A stretch of DNA of 13,834 bases from Planctomycetota bacterium. Lineage in GTDB: Bacteria > Planctomycetota > Phycisphaerae > Sedimentisphaerales > Anaerohalosphaeraceae. Made by a program: the position numbers and the translations under genes. The DNA lies in NCBI GenBank assembly GCA_019456245.1, contig VRUF01000052.1, forward strand, positions 1 through 13,834. Reading direction: 5' to 3'. Position 1 is the stretch's first letter. Each line of letters starts with the position of its first letter. Below, piece after piece: positions 6,057 through 13,834 of the stretch. The notes under the pieces are model-generated. The model saw only the letters and a list, made by a program, of their open reading frames with translations, had not been told where the DNA came from and searched no databases.

Positions 6057-6671
6057 ATGAAAAAAATATTTTTAGTTCGTCATGGACTTACAACTCTAAA
6101 TGAGCAGCGGCGTTACTGTGGTGTGAGTAATGCCTGCCTGTCTTCTCAAGGTTTCAAACAAGCTCAAAGTGTCGCTGATCTTCTCGGCCAGGAAAAGTTT
6201 GACTCAATATACACAAGTCCTCTCAAAAGATGCCTTGAAACTTCCAAACCAATTGCTCAATCGCATGATATTATCGCTGAGCCGTTAACGGGCTTAAGCG
6301 AGATCAATTTTGGCTTATGGGAGGGATTGACTTTTGAGGAAATACAAACAGCCTATCCTGACCAAATGAAAGTTTGGTTTGAAAAGCCGGACGAGTTCAC
6401 ATTTCCAAAGGGCGAATCTGTTTACGATTTCCGTAAAAGAGTTATGGCTTCACTGGACATCATTCTTACAAATCAAAGTGACTCTTTGATAGTTGCTCAT
6501 GGCGGTTCTCTAAGGATCATAATTTGCCATCTCTGTGGATGGCCGAGGGAAAGCCTGCATAGCTTTGAACTTGAGCCTGCAAGTTTAACAATCCTGGAAC
6601 ATTATGAAAATTCCACTGTTGTCAGAGTGCTCAATGAAACATGTCACTTGAAAAATGGAGGTGTCAACTGA
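6057..6671 (+). CDS. cobC: Alpha-ribazole phosphatase (histidine phosphatase family)
   Basis: Removes the phosphate from alpha-ribazole 5'-phosphate (or from adenosylcobalamin 5'-phosphate) in the assembly of the lower ligand. The 204-residue cytosolic protein has the histidine phosphatase signature LVRHG with phosphohistidine His9, Arg58 in SPLKR, Glu82 in LSEINFGLWEG, and the second His148 in VAHGG. Length fits CobC. The frame is open upstream to an ATG at 5991, but that would put the leader terminator inside the gene; the ATG at 6057 begins MKKIFLVRHG as expected, with AGG about 9 bases before it. The general family has many phosphatases; the assignment to cobC rests on the operon and on the LSEINFGLWEG segment. 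First gene of the operon, and its stop overlaps the cobU start (TGATG). Confidence 0.88.
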   Translation: MKKIFLVRHGLTTLNEQRRYCGVSNACLSSQGFKQAQSVADLLGQEKFDSIYTSPLKRCLETSKPIAQSHDIIAEPLTGLSEINFGLWEGLTFEEIQTAYPDQMKVWFEKPDEFTFPKGESVYDFRKRVMASLDIILTNQSDSLIVAHGGSLRIIICHLCGWPRESLHSFELEPASLTILEHYENSTVVRVLNETCHLKNGGVN

Positions 6672-7213
6672 TGGGAGTGACTTTGTATACAGGTGGATGC
6701 AGAAGTGGGAAAAGCAGTCTGGCTTTAGAGATGGCACGGGAAACTTCTGAAAATGTGTGCTTTATCGCAACTTGTGTACCTCAAGACGAAGAGATGCATT
6801 TGCGTGTTAAAAAACATAAACAAGAAAGACCGTCAAGCTGGCAGCTTATTGAGGAACCGTTAGAACTGGCCAAAGCTATCAGTAATGTCGATCCATCTGC
6901 TTACCCGGTAATTCTCGTTGATTGCCTTACACTGTGGATTTGCAATCTGATGTGTGAGGAGAATAATTCATTGACCACAGAAGAGGGAATGGCGGCTGAA
7001 GCAGAAAAGCTTGTAGATTCAGCAAAGCAATACGGTGGAGAAGTGATATTCGTTTCAAATGAGGTGGGTATGGGAATTATGCCCGCAAATGTGATGTCAA
7101 GAAATTATGTCGATCTGGCTGGTCGTTGTAATCAGGTTATAGGAAAAGGCGCAGATAAAGTGATCTTTGTTTCTTGCGGTATACCAATTACGTTAAAAGA
7201 AAAACAGGAGTAA
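6671..7213 (+). CDS. cobU: Adenosylcobinamide kinase / adenosylcobinamide-phosphate guanylyltransferase
   Basis: Phosphorylates adenosylcobinamide and then joins it to GMP, giving adenosyl-GDP-cobinamide, the activated substrate of CobS. The 180-residue product has exactly the family length. It has a P-loop GGCRSGKS (residues 8-15), His49 in KKHKQERPSSW at the position of the guanylylated His of the Salmonella enzyme, VDCLTLWICNL and VSNEVGMGIMP, all CobU hallmarks. ATG 6671 is chosen over the upstream ATG at 6641 because GGAGG lies 9 bases before it and it overlaps the cobC stop by one base. cobT follows after 2 bases. Confidence 0.95.
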   Translation: MGVTLYTGGCRSGKSSLALEMARETSENVCFIATCVPQDEEMHLRVKKHKQERPSSWQLIEEPLELAKAISNVDPSAYPVILVDCLTLWICNLMCEENNSLTTEEGMAAEAEKLVDSAKQYGGEVIFVSNEVGMGIMPANVMSRNYVDLAGRCNQVIGKGADKVIFVSCGIPITLKEKQE

Positions 7214-7215
7214 AA

Positions 7216-8277
7216 ATGCAATTGATAGAAACGACAATACAGAAAATTGAACCGCTGGATAAGGCATGGCGAGACAAAGCAACTGCTCGTTTAGAGCAGC
7301 TTACAATGCCACACTGGGCACTTGGCAGGCTAATGGATCTTGCGCAGGATTTAGCAGGTATGACACGGACGATCAAGCCTGACTTTTCAAGAAAAACAGT
7401 TGTTACTATGGCAGGTGACCATGGTGTTACGGCTGAGGGAGTGAGCAGCTTTCCTTCTGATGTGACCGTTCAGATGGTGCACAATTTTGTAAATGGCGGG
7501 GCTGGAATAAATGCACTTGCAAAGCTAAACAATGTAAAAGTTGTAGTTGTAGATATGGGCGTAGCCGGTGACCTTTCCGATCTTGTTGAAAGCAACAAAA
7601 TAGTATCAAAACGTATTGCTGACGGGACTGAAAATATGGCTAAAGGGCCTGCAATGAGCAAAGAGCAGGCAATTGCTGCTATTGAAGCCGGAATAGAGGT
7701 TGCTCTTGAACTCGCTGAAACAACGGATATCTTCGGAACAGGTGATATGGGGATTGGCAATACAACGCCAAGCACTGCGATAGTAAGCATCTTGACTGAA
7801 GCCAGCGTTTCTGAATTAACTGGTCGAGGAACCGGCATAGAGGACGATCAACTCAAACATAAAATAGATGTTATTGAAGCTGCCTTAAAAGTGAATGCAC
7901 CTGAGGCATCAGATGGCATTGATGTACTTTCTAAAGTAGGTGGTTTTGAGATAGGAGGTATTGCCGGTTTGATACTTGGGGCAGCTTCGTTACAAAAACC
8001 TGTAGTGGTGGACGGTTTTATTTCGACGGCTGGGGCATTAATCGCTCAATCGCTTGCTCCTGATTGTACGGATTATATTATTGCAGCTCATAATAGCGTT
8101 GAGCCTGGGCATAAGGTTATGTTGGGCAAACTTGGTAAGCAGGCATTGCTGGATTTGAATTTGCGTCTTGGCGAAGGTACTGGAGCGGCACTTGCAATGA
8201 ATATTGTAGATGCTTCGGTTAAAGTGCTTACTGAAATTGCTACTTTTGAAGAAGCACATGTTTCTGAGGGGAACTAA
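7216..8277 (+). CDS. cobT: Nicotinate-nucleotide:dimethylbenzimidazole phosphoribosyltransferase
   Basis: Transfers phosphoribose from nicotinate mononucleotide to the lower-ligand base (classically 5,6-dimethylbenzimidazole), giving alpha-ribazole 5'-phosphate for CobC and CobS. The 353-residue product has the conserved VTMAGDHGVTAEGVSSFP (63-80), GGAGINALA, GDMGIGNTTPSTA, and near the end RLGEGTGAALAM with Glu320 at the place of the catalytic Glu317 of the Salmonella enzyme. The true base used cannot be told from sequence. The ATG at 7216 has CAGGAG 5 bases upstream; an earlier in-frame ATG at 7174 would lie inside cobU and is not used. Its stop overlaps the cobS start by one base. Confidence 0.95.
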   Translation: MQLIETTIQKIEPLDKAWRDKATARLEQLTMPHWALGRLMDLAQDLAGMTRTIKPDFSRKTVVTMAGDHGVTAEGVSSFPSDVTVQMVHNFVNGGAGINALAKLNNVKVVVVDMGVAGDLSDLVESNKIVSKRIADGTENMAKGPAMSKEQAIAAIEAGIEVALELAETTDIFGTGDMGIGNTTPSTAIVSILTEASVSELTGRGTGIEDDQLKHKIDVIEAALKVNAPEASDGIDVLSKVGGFEIGGIAGLILGAASLQKPVVVDGFISTAGALIAQSLAPDCTDYIIAAHNSVEPGHKVMLGKLGKQALLDLNLRLGEGTGAALAMNIVDASVKVLTEIATFEEAHVSEGN

Positions 8278-9020
8278 TGAAACCGTTATTTGCCGCATTA
8301 CGTTTTTTGAGTATATTGCCTATTCCGCAAAGCTGGGCCAGCGACGCTAAGCATCTGTCACACAGCGTTAAATTTTTTCCTGTGACGGGATTGATAATGG
8401 CAGCAATTGCGGCAGGCTTCGTATGGCTATTTAGCTTTTTACTGCCGCAGATGGTAGTTGCTTCGATGGCAGTTATTTTACTGGCAGCTATTACAAGAGG
8501 ACTTCATCTGGATGGTTTAGCTGACATGGCTGATGGTTTTTGGAGTGTCAGTGATCGACAGCGAACACTTGAGATCATGAAAGACAGTTACATCGGTGCT
8601 ATGGGAGTGATCGCTATAGCATGTATTTTGCTTTTGAAGTTCGCATGCTTAAGTTCTCTTGGCGAAGACACGCTCTGGCGTGGTATTTTACTGATGGTTT
8701 TATCCGGCAGGTGCATGATGGTACTGCCGATATCGCTTTTTCCTTATGCAAGGAAAGAAGGCGGGCTTGGTAAGCTTTTCTATGAAACAAGAACAGTTTT
8801 TAATGCTGTATGGGCGGTCCTTTTTGTTTTAGCGGCGGGTTGGTTTATCGCAGGTTTAGCCGGTATTGCAGCAGCGATTGCTTCGGTGTTGGTGACGATT
8901 GTTTTTGGTTTTTACTGTAAATGGAAGATCGGCGGAGTTACTGGTGATACGATTGGAGCAACTTGCGAGATCACGGAAGTTGTAACAGTATTGGTGATGT
9001 GCGCATGGGCAGTGAGTTAG
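8277..9020 (+). CDS. cobS: Adenosylcobinamide-GDP ribazoletransferase (cobalamin synthase)
   Basis: Integral membrane enzyme that joins adenosyl-GDP-cobinamide with alpha-ribazole (or its phosphate) to form adenosylcobalamin (phosphate). The 247-residue product has the typical FLSILPIP opening and HLDGLADMADGFWS (77-90), whose Asp79, Asp83 and Asp86 bind the metal. SDRQRTLEIMKDSYIGAMG follows, and GGVTGDTIGATCEITE comes near the end. Several hydrophobic segments (about 34-58, 61-75, 107-125, 169-212) show the membrane location. Starts inside the cobT stop codon (TAATG) and ends directly against the next gene with no gap. Confidence 0.95.
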   Translation: MKPLFAALRFLSILPIPQSWASDAKHLSHSVKFFPVTGLIMAAIAAGFVWLFSFLLPQMVVASMAVILLAAITRGLHLDGLADMADGFWSVSDRQRTLEIMKDSYIGAMGVIAIACILLLKFACLSSLGEDTLWRGILLMVLSGRCMMVLPISLFPYARKEGGLGKLFYETRTVFNAVWAVLFVLAAGWFIAGLAGIAAAIASVLVTIVFGFYCKWKIGGVTGDTIGATCEITEVVTVLVMCAWAVS

Positions 9021-11600
9021 ATGGCAAAAATGAATTATAAACATGGCGGAAATTTAAGAGAAGTGGCTGCTAAGATAGGCTTAAGCGAATCTGATATTTG
9101 TGATTTCAGTGCAAATATCAATCCGCTTGGTCCGCCTGCGTGGTTGCGTCCTGTTATTAGCAGAGCTATTGATTCGGTGGTGAACTATCCCGACCCTACC
9201 TGCAAAAAACTTGTCAAGACAATCGCTGACCACTTAAACGTTAGCCATGAGGATATTCTTGCTGCCAACGGTTCAGCTGAAATTATTTTTGCAATACCAC
9301 AGGCACTTAGCTTAACACGAGCAGTCATTCCAGTACCAGCTTATAACGATTATGGGGCAGCTTGTGAACTTGCTGGCATGAGTGTCGAAAAGCTGGATAT
9401 GACCGTTTCTGGAAATCTCACGCTCGATCTGGACGTCATGGCTAATTGTATAAAAGGCGGAGAGCTTGTTTTTATTGCCAATCCGAATAATCCTACCGGG
9501 TTGACTTTAGACATAAGTAAACTAAAAGAGTTTGCAAAAAAATATAATGATACCATTTTTGTAGTGGATGAGGCATTTATAGATTTTGTGGTCGACGGGC
9601 AGTCTATAGTCTCTGATCGGCCTGATAATGTAATTGTGTTACGGTCCATGACCAAATTCTATGCAATTCCAGGACTTCGCCTTGGCTTTGCTGTTGGGAA
9701 TGAGAAACTAATTGAACAAATCCGAAAATACATTGCCCCTTGGCCTGTAAATTCTTTTGCACAGGAAGTCGGGGTAAGAGCCATTAAAGATAAGCTGTAT
9801 GCAACAGAATCAATTGGAGTCGTCAAGGAAAATCGGCAATGGCTTTATCAAGAGCTTTCCAAAATCAATGGGCTATACGTTTATCCAGGGAAGGCAAATT
9901 TCCTGTTAGTTAAAATTGCAAATACCAATACAAACGCCCATATGCTTGCAAGTCGGCTGCTTGAAAAATATGCTATAGCTATACGGGTATGTGATAATTT
10001 TGACGGTCTTAATGATAGTTATTTCCGCATCGCTGTAAAAACAAAGGAAGATAATCAGAGGCTTGTTGAAGCTGTAAGCAAGGAGTTAGGTCAACCGGTT
10101 AAGTTGCCGGCTTCAAAGAAGAAGCCAGCAATCATGTTTCAGGGTTGCAGTTCCAGTGCGGGCAAAAGCTTCCTGTCGACCGCTCTTTGCAGAGTGCTTT
10201 TGCAGGACGGCATTAAGGTCGCTCCATTTAAGTCGCAGAATATGTCACTGAATTCTTTTGTTACGCGTGACGGCGGAGAGATGGGACGGGCACAGGTTGT
10301 TCAGGCTCAGGCATGCAAGCTTGACCCTGATGTAAGGATGAATCCGGTACTGCTTAAACCTAACAGTGACACCGGTTCGCAGGTTATCGTTTTGGGCAAG
10401 CCTGTCGGTAATATGAAAGTTGCTGAGTACACAAGCTATAAATCAAAACTTTTTGATACCGTCAAACAAACCTATGATTCGCTTAGCGATGAAAATGATG
10501 TCATAGTGATAGAAGGTGCAGGCAGTCCCGCTGAGATCAATTTAAAAGCTGATGATATCGTTAATATGAGAATGGCTGAGTATGCACAATCGCCGGTACT
10601 GCTCGCAGGTGATATTGACCGGGGCGGGATATTTGCTTCTTTTATCGGGACGATGGAAACCATGCAGCCGTGGGAACGTAATCTGGTGGCTGGTTTTATC
10701 GTAAACCGTTTTCGTGGTGATGAGTCTTTGCTTGGCCCTGCTTTAGAATATACCTTAGATTACACTTCAAAGCCTGTTTTGGGAGTGGTGCCTTATATTA
10801 CCGAGGTGAGCATACCGGAAGAAGATTCTGTGCAGTTTAAGGCTGGCGGCTTCAAAAACAATACCTCGACATCTGATGCTGTAGATATAGTGGTAATTGA
10901 TCTTGGCCATATTTCCAATTTCACAGACTTCGACCCATTTACTAATGAGCCTGATGTTAATTTGCGAGTTGCACGATCGCCTCAGGATGTTGGTTCGCCT
11001 GACGCATTGATCGTGCCCGGCAGCAAGAATGTGATCGCAGATTTGCAGAGATTAAAAAACAGCGGTATGGCTGAGGCGATCAAAAATGCTGCTTTAAATG
11101 GAAAAACTGAAATTGTAGGGATATGTGCAGGATTCCAGATGCTTGGAAAGCTTATCAACGACCCGCACTGCATAGAGTCAGACAAGGGACAGATAGACGG
11201 CATTGGTCTTTTGGATGTAACAACCGTCATGGCCTTAGAAAAGACATTGCAGCTTGCAACTGCGAAACACTTAAGCTCGGGGCTTACTACTAAAGGCTAT
11301 GAGATACACCATGGACAGACGGAGCTTGGGGATTCCGAAGTTCTTATCAAACGAAATGACGGAGAGATCATCGGCGTTAAGTCAAATACTGGCATGATAT
11401 GGGGAACATATCTGCATGGAATATTCGATGATGACAATTTCAGGCGATGGTTTATCGATGGCCAACGTGTTCGAAAAAGCCTAAAGCCAATGAATAAAAT
11501 ATGTGCGGTGTATGATCTGGAAGTTGCCTTTGACCATCTGGCAGATGTTTTCAGGAATACTATTGACATGAAAAGAATTTACGAATTACTAGGATTGTGA
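9021..11600 (+). CDS. cobD/cobQ: Fused CobD (threonine-phosphate decarboxylase) - CobQ (adenosylcobyric acid synthase)
   Basis: Two enzymes in one 859-residue chain. Residues 1 to about 358 are a PLP-dependent aminotransferase-fold enzyme of CobD type: HGGNLREVA (8-16), ANINPLGPP (31-39), NPNNPTG (154-160), DEAFIDF (183-189) and the PLP lysine Lys212 in RSMTKFYAIPGLRLGF. It makes (R)-1-amino-2-propanol phosphate from threonine phosphate. After a Lys/Pro-rich linker (361-368) comes CobQ (369-859): MFQGCSSSAGKS (372-383), KSQNMSLNSFVT, IEGAGSPAEIN, LAGDIDRGGIFAS, and a glutamine amidotransferase domain with Cys702 in GICAGFQ, His764 in YEIHHG and His799 in YLHGIF. It amidates four side chains of adenosylcobyrinic acid a,c-diamide. 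All key residues of both halves are present and there is no internal stop. The two products are both substrates of CbiB, encoded next. The N-terminal part could also resemble histidinol-phosphate aminotransferase, but context favours CobD. Confidence 0.93.
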   Translation: MAKMNYKHGGNLREVAAKIGLSESDICDFSANINPLGPPAWLRPVISRAIDSVVNYPDPTCKKLVKTIADHLNVSHEDILAANGSAEIIFAIPQALSLTRAVIPVPAYNDYGAACELAGMSVEKLDMTVSGNLTLDLDVMANCIKGGELVFIANPNNPTGLTLDISKLKEFAKKYNDTIFVVDEAFIDFVVDGQSIVSDRPDNVIVLRSMTKFYAIPGLRLGFAVGNEKLIEQIRKYIAPWPVNSFAQEVGVRAIKDKLYATESIGVVKENRQWLYQELSKINGLYVYPGKANFLLVKIANTNTNAHMLASRLLEKYAIAIRVCDNFDGLNDSYFRIAVKTKEDNQRLVEAVSKELGQPVKLPASKKKPAIMFQGCSSSAGKSFLSTALCRVLLQDGIKVAPFKSQNMSLNSFVTRDGGEMGRAQVVQAQACKLDPDVRMNPVLLKPNSDTGSQVIVLGKPVGNMKVAEYTSYKSKLFDTVKQTYDSLSDENDVIVIEGAGSPAEINLKADDIVNMRMAEYAQSPVLLAGDIDRGGIFASFIGTMETMQPWERNLVAGFIVNRFRGDESLLGPALEYTLDYTSKPVLGVVPYITEVSIPEEDSVQFKAGGFKNNTSTSDAVDIVVIDLGHISNFTDFDPFTNEPDVNLRVARSPQDVGSPDALIVPGSKNVIADLQRLKNSGMAEAIKNAALNGKTEIVGICAGFQMLGKLINDPHCIESDKGQIDGIGLLDVTTVMALEKTLQLATAKHLSSGLTTKGYEIHHGQTELGDSEVLIKRNDGEIIGVKSNTGMIWGTYLHGIFDDDNFRRWFIDGQRVRKSLKPMNKICAVYDLEVAFDHLADVFRNTIDMKRIYELLGL

Positions 11601-12574
11601 TGCAAACGGAGCTTATAATAATTTCAGCTTTTTGCCTGGACGCTTTAGTGGGTGACCCTCGCTGGCTGTATCACCCGGTGCGGAGTATCGGAGCATTAGC
11701 GATACGTCTGGAAGCTCCAATCAGAAAGCTATTCCGTTATGAATATTTAGCTGGAGTGGTTACTGTGCTGTTGATTGTCAGCTTGACAGGTATGGCAACC
11801 TGGCTGTTGCTGGCTGTTGCAAATCAGTTCCATACTTTTGCATATTATGCAATGTCGATACTGCTGCTTTATACCACAGTTGCAACACATGACCTAGCCG
11901 CACATAGTAATGACGTTTATAAGCAACTCGTTAAGAATGACATTGCTGGCGGGCGAAAGAAAGTAGCGTTGATCGTTGGCAGAGACACGAATAATCTTAA
12001 TGAAGCAGAAATCACACGAGCAGCGGTAGAATCAGTAGCTGAGAGTACCGTTGATGGTATAACGGCACCTCTTTTCTATGCCTTGATCGCAGGACCCATC
12101 GGGGCAATGGTATACAAGGCGATCAACACACTCGATTCGACATTTGGATATAAGAATGATCGCTATATGAAATTCGGATGGGCATCGGCTAGGCTCGATG
12201 ATATTGCCAACTATCTTCCAGCAAGACTTACCTCACCGGTGATGTGCTTGGCTGCTGGTATATTACATCTAAGGCCAGTAAATGCATTTAAGGTTATGCT
12301 AAGTGACAGACAGAATCATACCAGCCCAAACTCAGGCTTTACAGAGGCGACGATGGCAGGAGCTTTGGGCGTACAATTAGGCGGTCTGAATTACTATTTT
12401 GGCAAAGCGTCTGAAAAGCCTCTAATAGGACTTTCCATTGAGAAACTAAACATTGGACACATAAAAAAAGCAAATAATCTGATGTGTGTCACATCAATAC
12501 TGTTTCTGCTTCTTGGGCTTGGCCTTAGGTTTGCAGTTGTCAGTTTATGGAATATGGGAGGGCTTGGGCAATGA
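11600..12574 (+). CDS. cbiB: Adenosylcobinamide-phosphate synthase
   Basis: Membrane enzyme that attaches aminopropanol phosphate to adenosylcobyric acid, giving adenosylcobinamide phosphate. The 324-residue product has the family opening DALVGDPRWLYHPVRSIG, followed by a hydrophobic region (about 50-95), VGRDTNNLNEAEITRAAVESVAES, the DGITAPLFYAL segment, and DDIANYLPARLT. SPNSGFTEATMAGALGVQLGG near the C-terminus is also typical. The ATG at 11600 overlaps the preceding TGA and has AGG 6 bases upstream; a GTG one codon earlier is possible but its ribosome site would be too close. It receives both products of the fused gene before it. Confidence 0.94.
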   Translation: MQTELIIISAFCLDALVGDPRWLYHPVRSIGALAIRLEAPIRKLFRYEYLAGVVTVLLIVSLTGMATWLLLAVANQFHTFAYYAMSILLLYTTVATHDLAAHSNDVYKQLVKNDIAGGRKKVALIVGRDTNNLNEAEITRAAVESVAESTVDGITAPLFYALIAGPIGAMVYKAINTLDSTFGYKNDRYMKFGWASARLDDIANYLPARLTSPVMCLAAGILHLRPVNAFKVMLSDRQNHTSPNSGFTEATMAGALGVQLGGLNYYFGKASEKPLIGLSIEKLNIGHIKKANNLMCVTSILFLLLGLGLRFAVVSLWNMGGLGQ

Positions 12575-13095
12575 CAGGTAAGGCGAGGATATTGATTTTT
12601 ACTGGCGAGGGCAAAGGGAAAACCACAGCCGCACTCGGCATGGCTTTTAGGGCAAGCGGTCATGGTTTGCGGATACTTGTAATTCAGTTCGTTAAAGAAT
12701 CAGATACTGGTGAAATTTTCGCAGCCAATACGATGGCAAATATGAAAATTGTTCAAACAGGTCTGGGGTTCTTGCCGGATGCAAAGAGCGAGGAGTATTG
12801 TAAACACAAACTTGCAGCAGAGGAAGGTTTAGCTTTAGCGGCTGAATCAATCGAATCAGGCAATTACGACTTGATCATTTTAGATGAAGTTTGTGTCGCA
12901 GTTAATAAAGGATTGCTTCAGGAAAGAGATATTATAGAAGTCATAGATAAAACCAATGAAAATATGTCGTTGGTTTTGACTGGTCGATATGCAACAGACG
13001 GGCTCATAAATATAGCAGATACTGTAAGTAATATTGAATGCGTCAAACATGGCCTTGATGCTGGTATCCTTGCACAGAAAGGGGTGGAGTTTTGA
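12571..13095 (+). CDS. cobO: Cob(I)yrinic acid a,c-diamide adenosyltransferase
   Basis: Transfers the 5'-deoxyadenosyl group of ATP to the cobalt of cob(I)yrinic acid a,c-diamide or other cob(I)inamides, in the cytoplasm. The 174-residue product is of the CobO/BtuR/CobA type: P-loop GEGKGKTTAALG (residues 12-23), VIQFVKE, LDEVCVAVNKGLL and LTGRYA. The ATG at 12571 overlaps the cbiB stop by 4 bases (ATGA) and has GGAGGG 8 bases upstream; an earlier in-frame ATG at 12547 lies inside cbiB and lacks a ribosome site. Its position before cbiA fits de novo synthesis, although these enzymes also adenosylate salvaged corrinoids. Confidence 0.93.
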   Translation: MTGKARILIFTGEGKGKTTAALGMAFRASGHGLRILVIQFVKESDTGEIFAANTMANMKIVQTGLGFLPDAKSEEYCKHKLAAEEGLALAAESIESGNYDLIILDEVCVAVNKGLLQERDIIEVIDKTNENMSLVLTGRYATDGLINIADTVSNIECVKHGLDAGILAQKGVEF

Positions 13096-13834
13096 TCTGT
13101 AATTGTCCAAGAATAGTTATAGCCGCGACAAACAGCGGTGCAGGCAAAACCTCCATCAGCCTTGGTCTGACAAGAGCCTTAGCACGACGAGGCCTGAAAG
13201 TTCAGACCTTCAAAGTTGGTCCTGATTTTCTTGACCCGACTTACCTTACAATGGCTTCTGAAAGAAACTGTTATAATCTCGATAGCTGGATGATGGGCAA
13301 TGAATATTTGCCAAAACTGTTTGCCAGAACAACTCAAAATGCGGACATTGCCATCATTGAAGGCGTGATGGGATTATATGACGGAGCAAGCCCAACCTCT
13401 CTTGATGGAAGCACAGCCGAGGTCGCCGATATTCTGGATGCACCGATTGTCCTTATTGCAAACGCCAGAGGAGCATCAAGGAGCTTTGCAGCTATGGTCA
13501 AAGGATATTCGACTTTTGAAGAGCGAATAAATATCTCTGCGGTTATCGCCAATCGCTGCGGATCGGATCGGCATAAAAAATGGCTTTCGGAATCTCTTGC
13601 TGCTGCCAAACTACCTGAAATGATAGGAGCTATTGAAAGACAGAGCTTTCCTGAACTTCCAAGCCGGCATCTGGGGCTGGTGACTGCTGATCGTGAGACC
13701 CTAAAAGTTGAAGTCATTGACAAGCTTGCCGATATATGTGAACAAAATATTGATATTGATGCTTTGTTAGAATTAGCTTCAAAGGCTCCCGCTATTGAAG
13801 CTGAAAATGAGCAAGTGACAAATTCTGCAAAAAG
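13092..13834 (+). CDS. cbiA: Cobyrinic acid a,c-diamide synthase (N-terminal part, cut by window edge)
   Basis: Amidates the a and c side chains of cobyrinic acid (or hydrogenobyrinic acid) using ATP and glutamine. The frame is open from 13092 to the window end (247 codons). The N-terminal ATP-binding domain is clear: P-loop TNSGAGKTS (13-21), FKVGPDFLDPTYL (40-52), and EGVMGLYDG (90-98), all CbiA/CobB hallmarks. The glutamine amidotransferase half lies beyond the window. No ATG precedes the P-loop in frame. A TTG at 13092, overlapping the cobO stop by 4 bases (TTGA), is the likely start, with AGGGG about 7 bases upstream. Whether the substrate is the cobalt form (CbiA, anaerobic route) or the metal-free form (CobB, aerobic route) cannot be read here. 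Confidence 0.92.
   Translation, partial: MICNCPRIVIAATNSGAGKTSISLGLTRALARRGLKVQTFKVGPDFLDPTYLTMASERNCYNLDSWMMGNEYLPKLFARTTQNADIAIIEGVMGLYDGASPTSLDGSTAEVADILDAPIVLIANARGASRSFAAMVKGYSTFEERINISAVIANRCGSDRHKKWLSESLAAAKLPEMIGAIERQSFPELPSRHLGLVTADRETLKVEVIDKLADICEQNIDIDALLELASKAPAIEAENEQVTNSAK

Overview
The window looks like part of a chromosome from an anaerobic or marine planctomycete-type bacterium, perhaps Phycisphaerae. This rests on a Tat-exported Cys-type sulfatase beside a lipoprotein esterase, moderate GC and the general flavour of the proteins. The lineage is an inference and is not certain.

Left block, minus strand, 1-2477: rpmB (ribosomal protein L28) with its own terminator, then gatC, an exported lipoprotein alpha/beta-hydrolase, and a sulfatase that runs off the left edge. 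The last three are tightly spaced and probably co-transcribed. A plus-strand short-chain dehydrogenase (2734-3633) follows, divergent from rpmB.

Centre, 3847-6056: the most interesting part. On the minus strand are a cobalamin riboswitch, a strong intrinsic terminator, a 38-codon peptide gene (5322-5438) missed by ordinary length cut-offs, and directly after it a 468-residue radical SAM/SPASM enzyme (3903-5309). The pair matches the little-studied CbpA/CbpB type: a ribosomally made precursor peptide with a Cys/Gly-rich core, and its presumed maturase. A second cobalamin riboswitch starts about 85 bases away on the plus strand, pointing the other way. It has a clear sigma-70-type promoter and a terminator.

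Right block, plus strand, 6057-13834: one uninterrupted, mostly overlapping operon for the late half of cobalamin synthesis: cobC, cobU, cobT, cobS, a cobD-cobQ fusion, cbiB, cobO and cbiA/cobB (cut by the right edge). Together these convert cobyrinic acid to its a,c-diamide, adenosylate it, amidate it to adenosylcobyric acid, attach aminopropanol phosphate, activate the product as GDP-cobinamide, and join it to alpha-ribazole. No early corrin-ring genes are in the window.

Both transcription units at the centre should be switched off by cobalamin. The peptide/radical SAM pair is therefore probably made together with the B12 operon when B12 is scarce. A role in cobalt or corrinoid supply, or in signalling B12 shortage, is inference.
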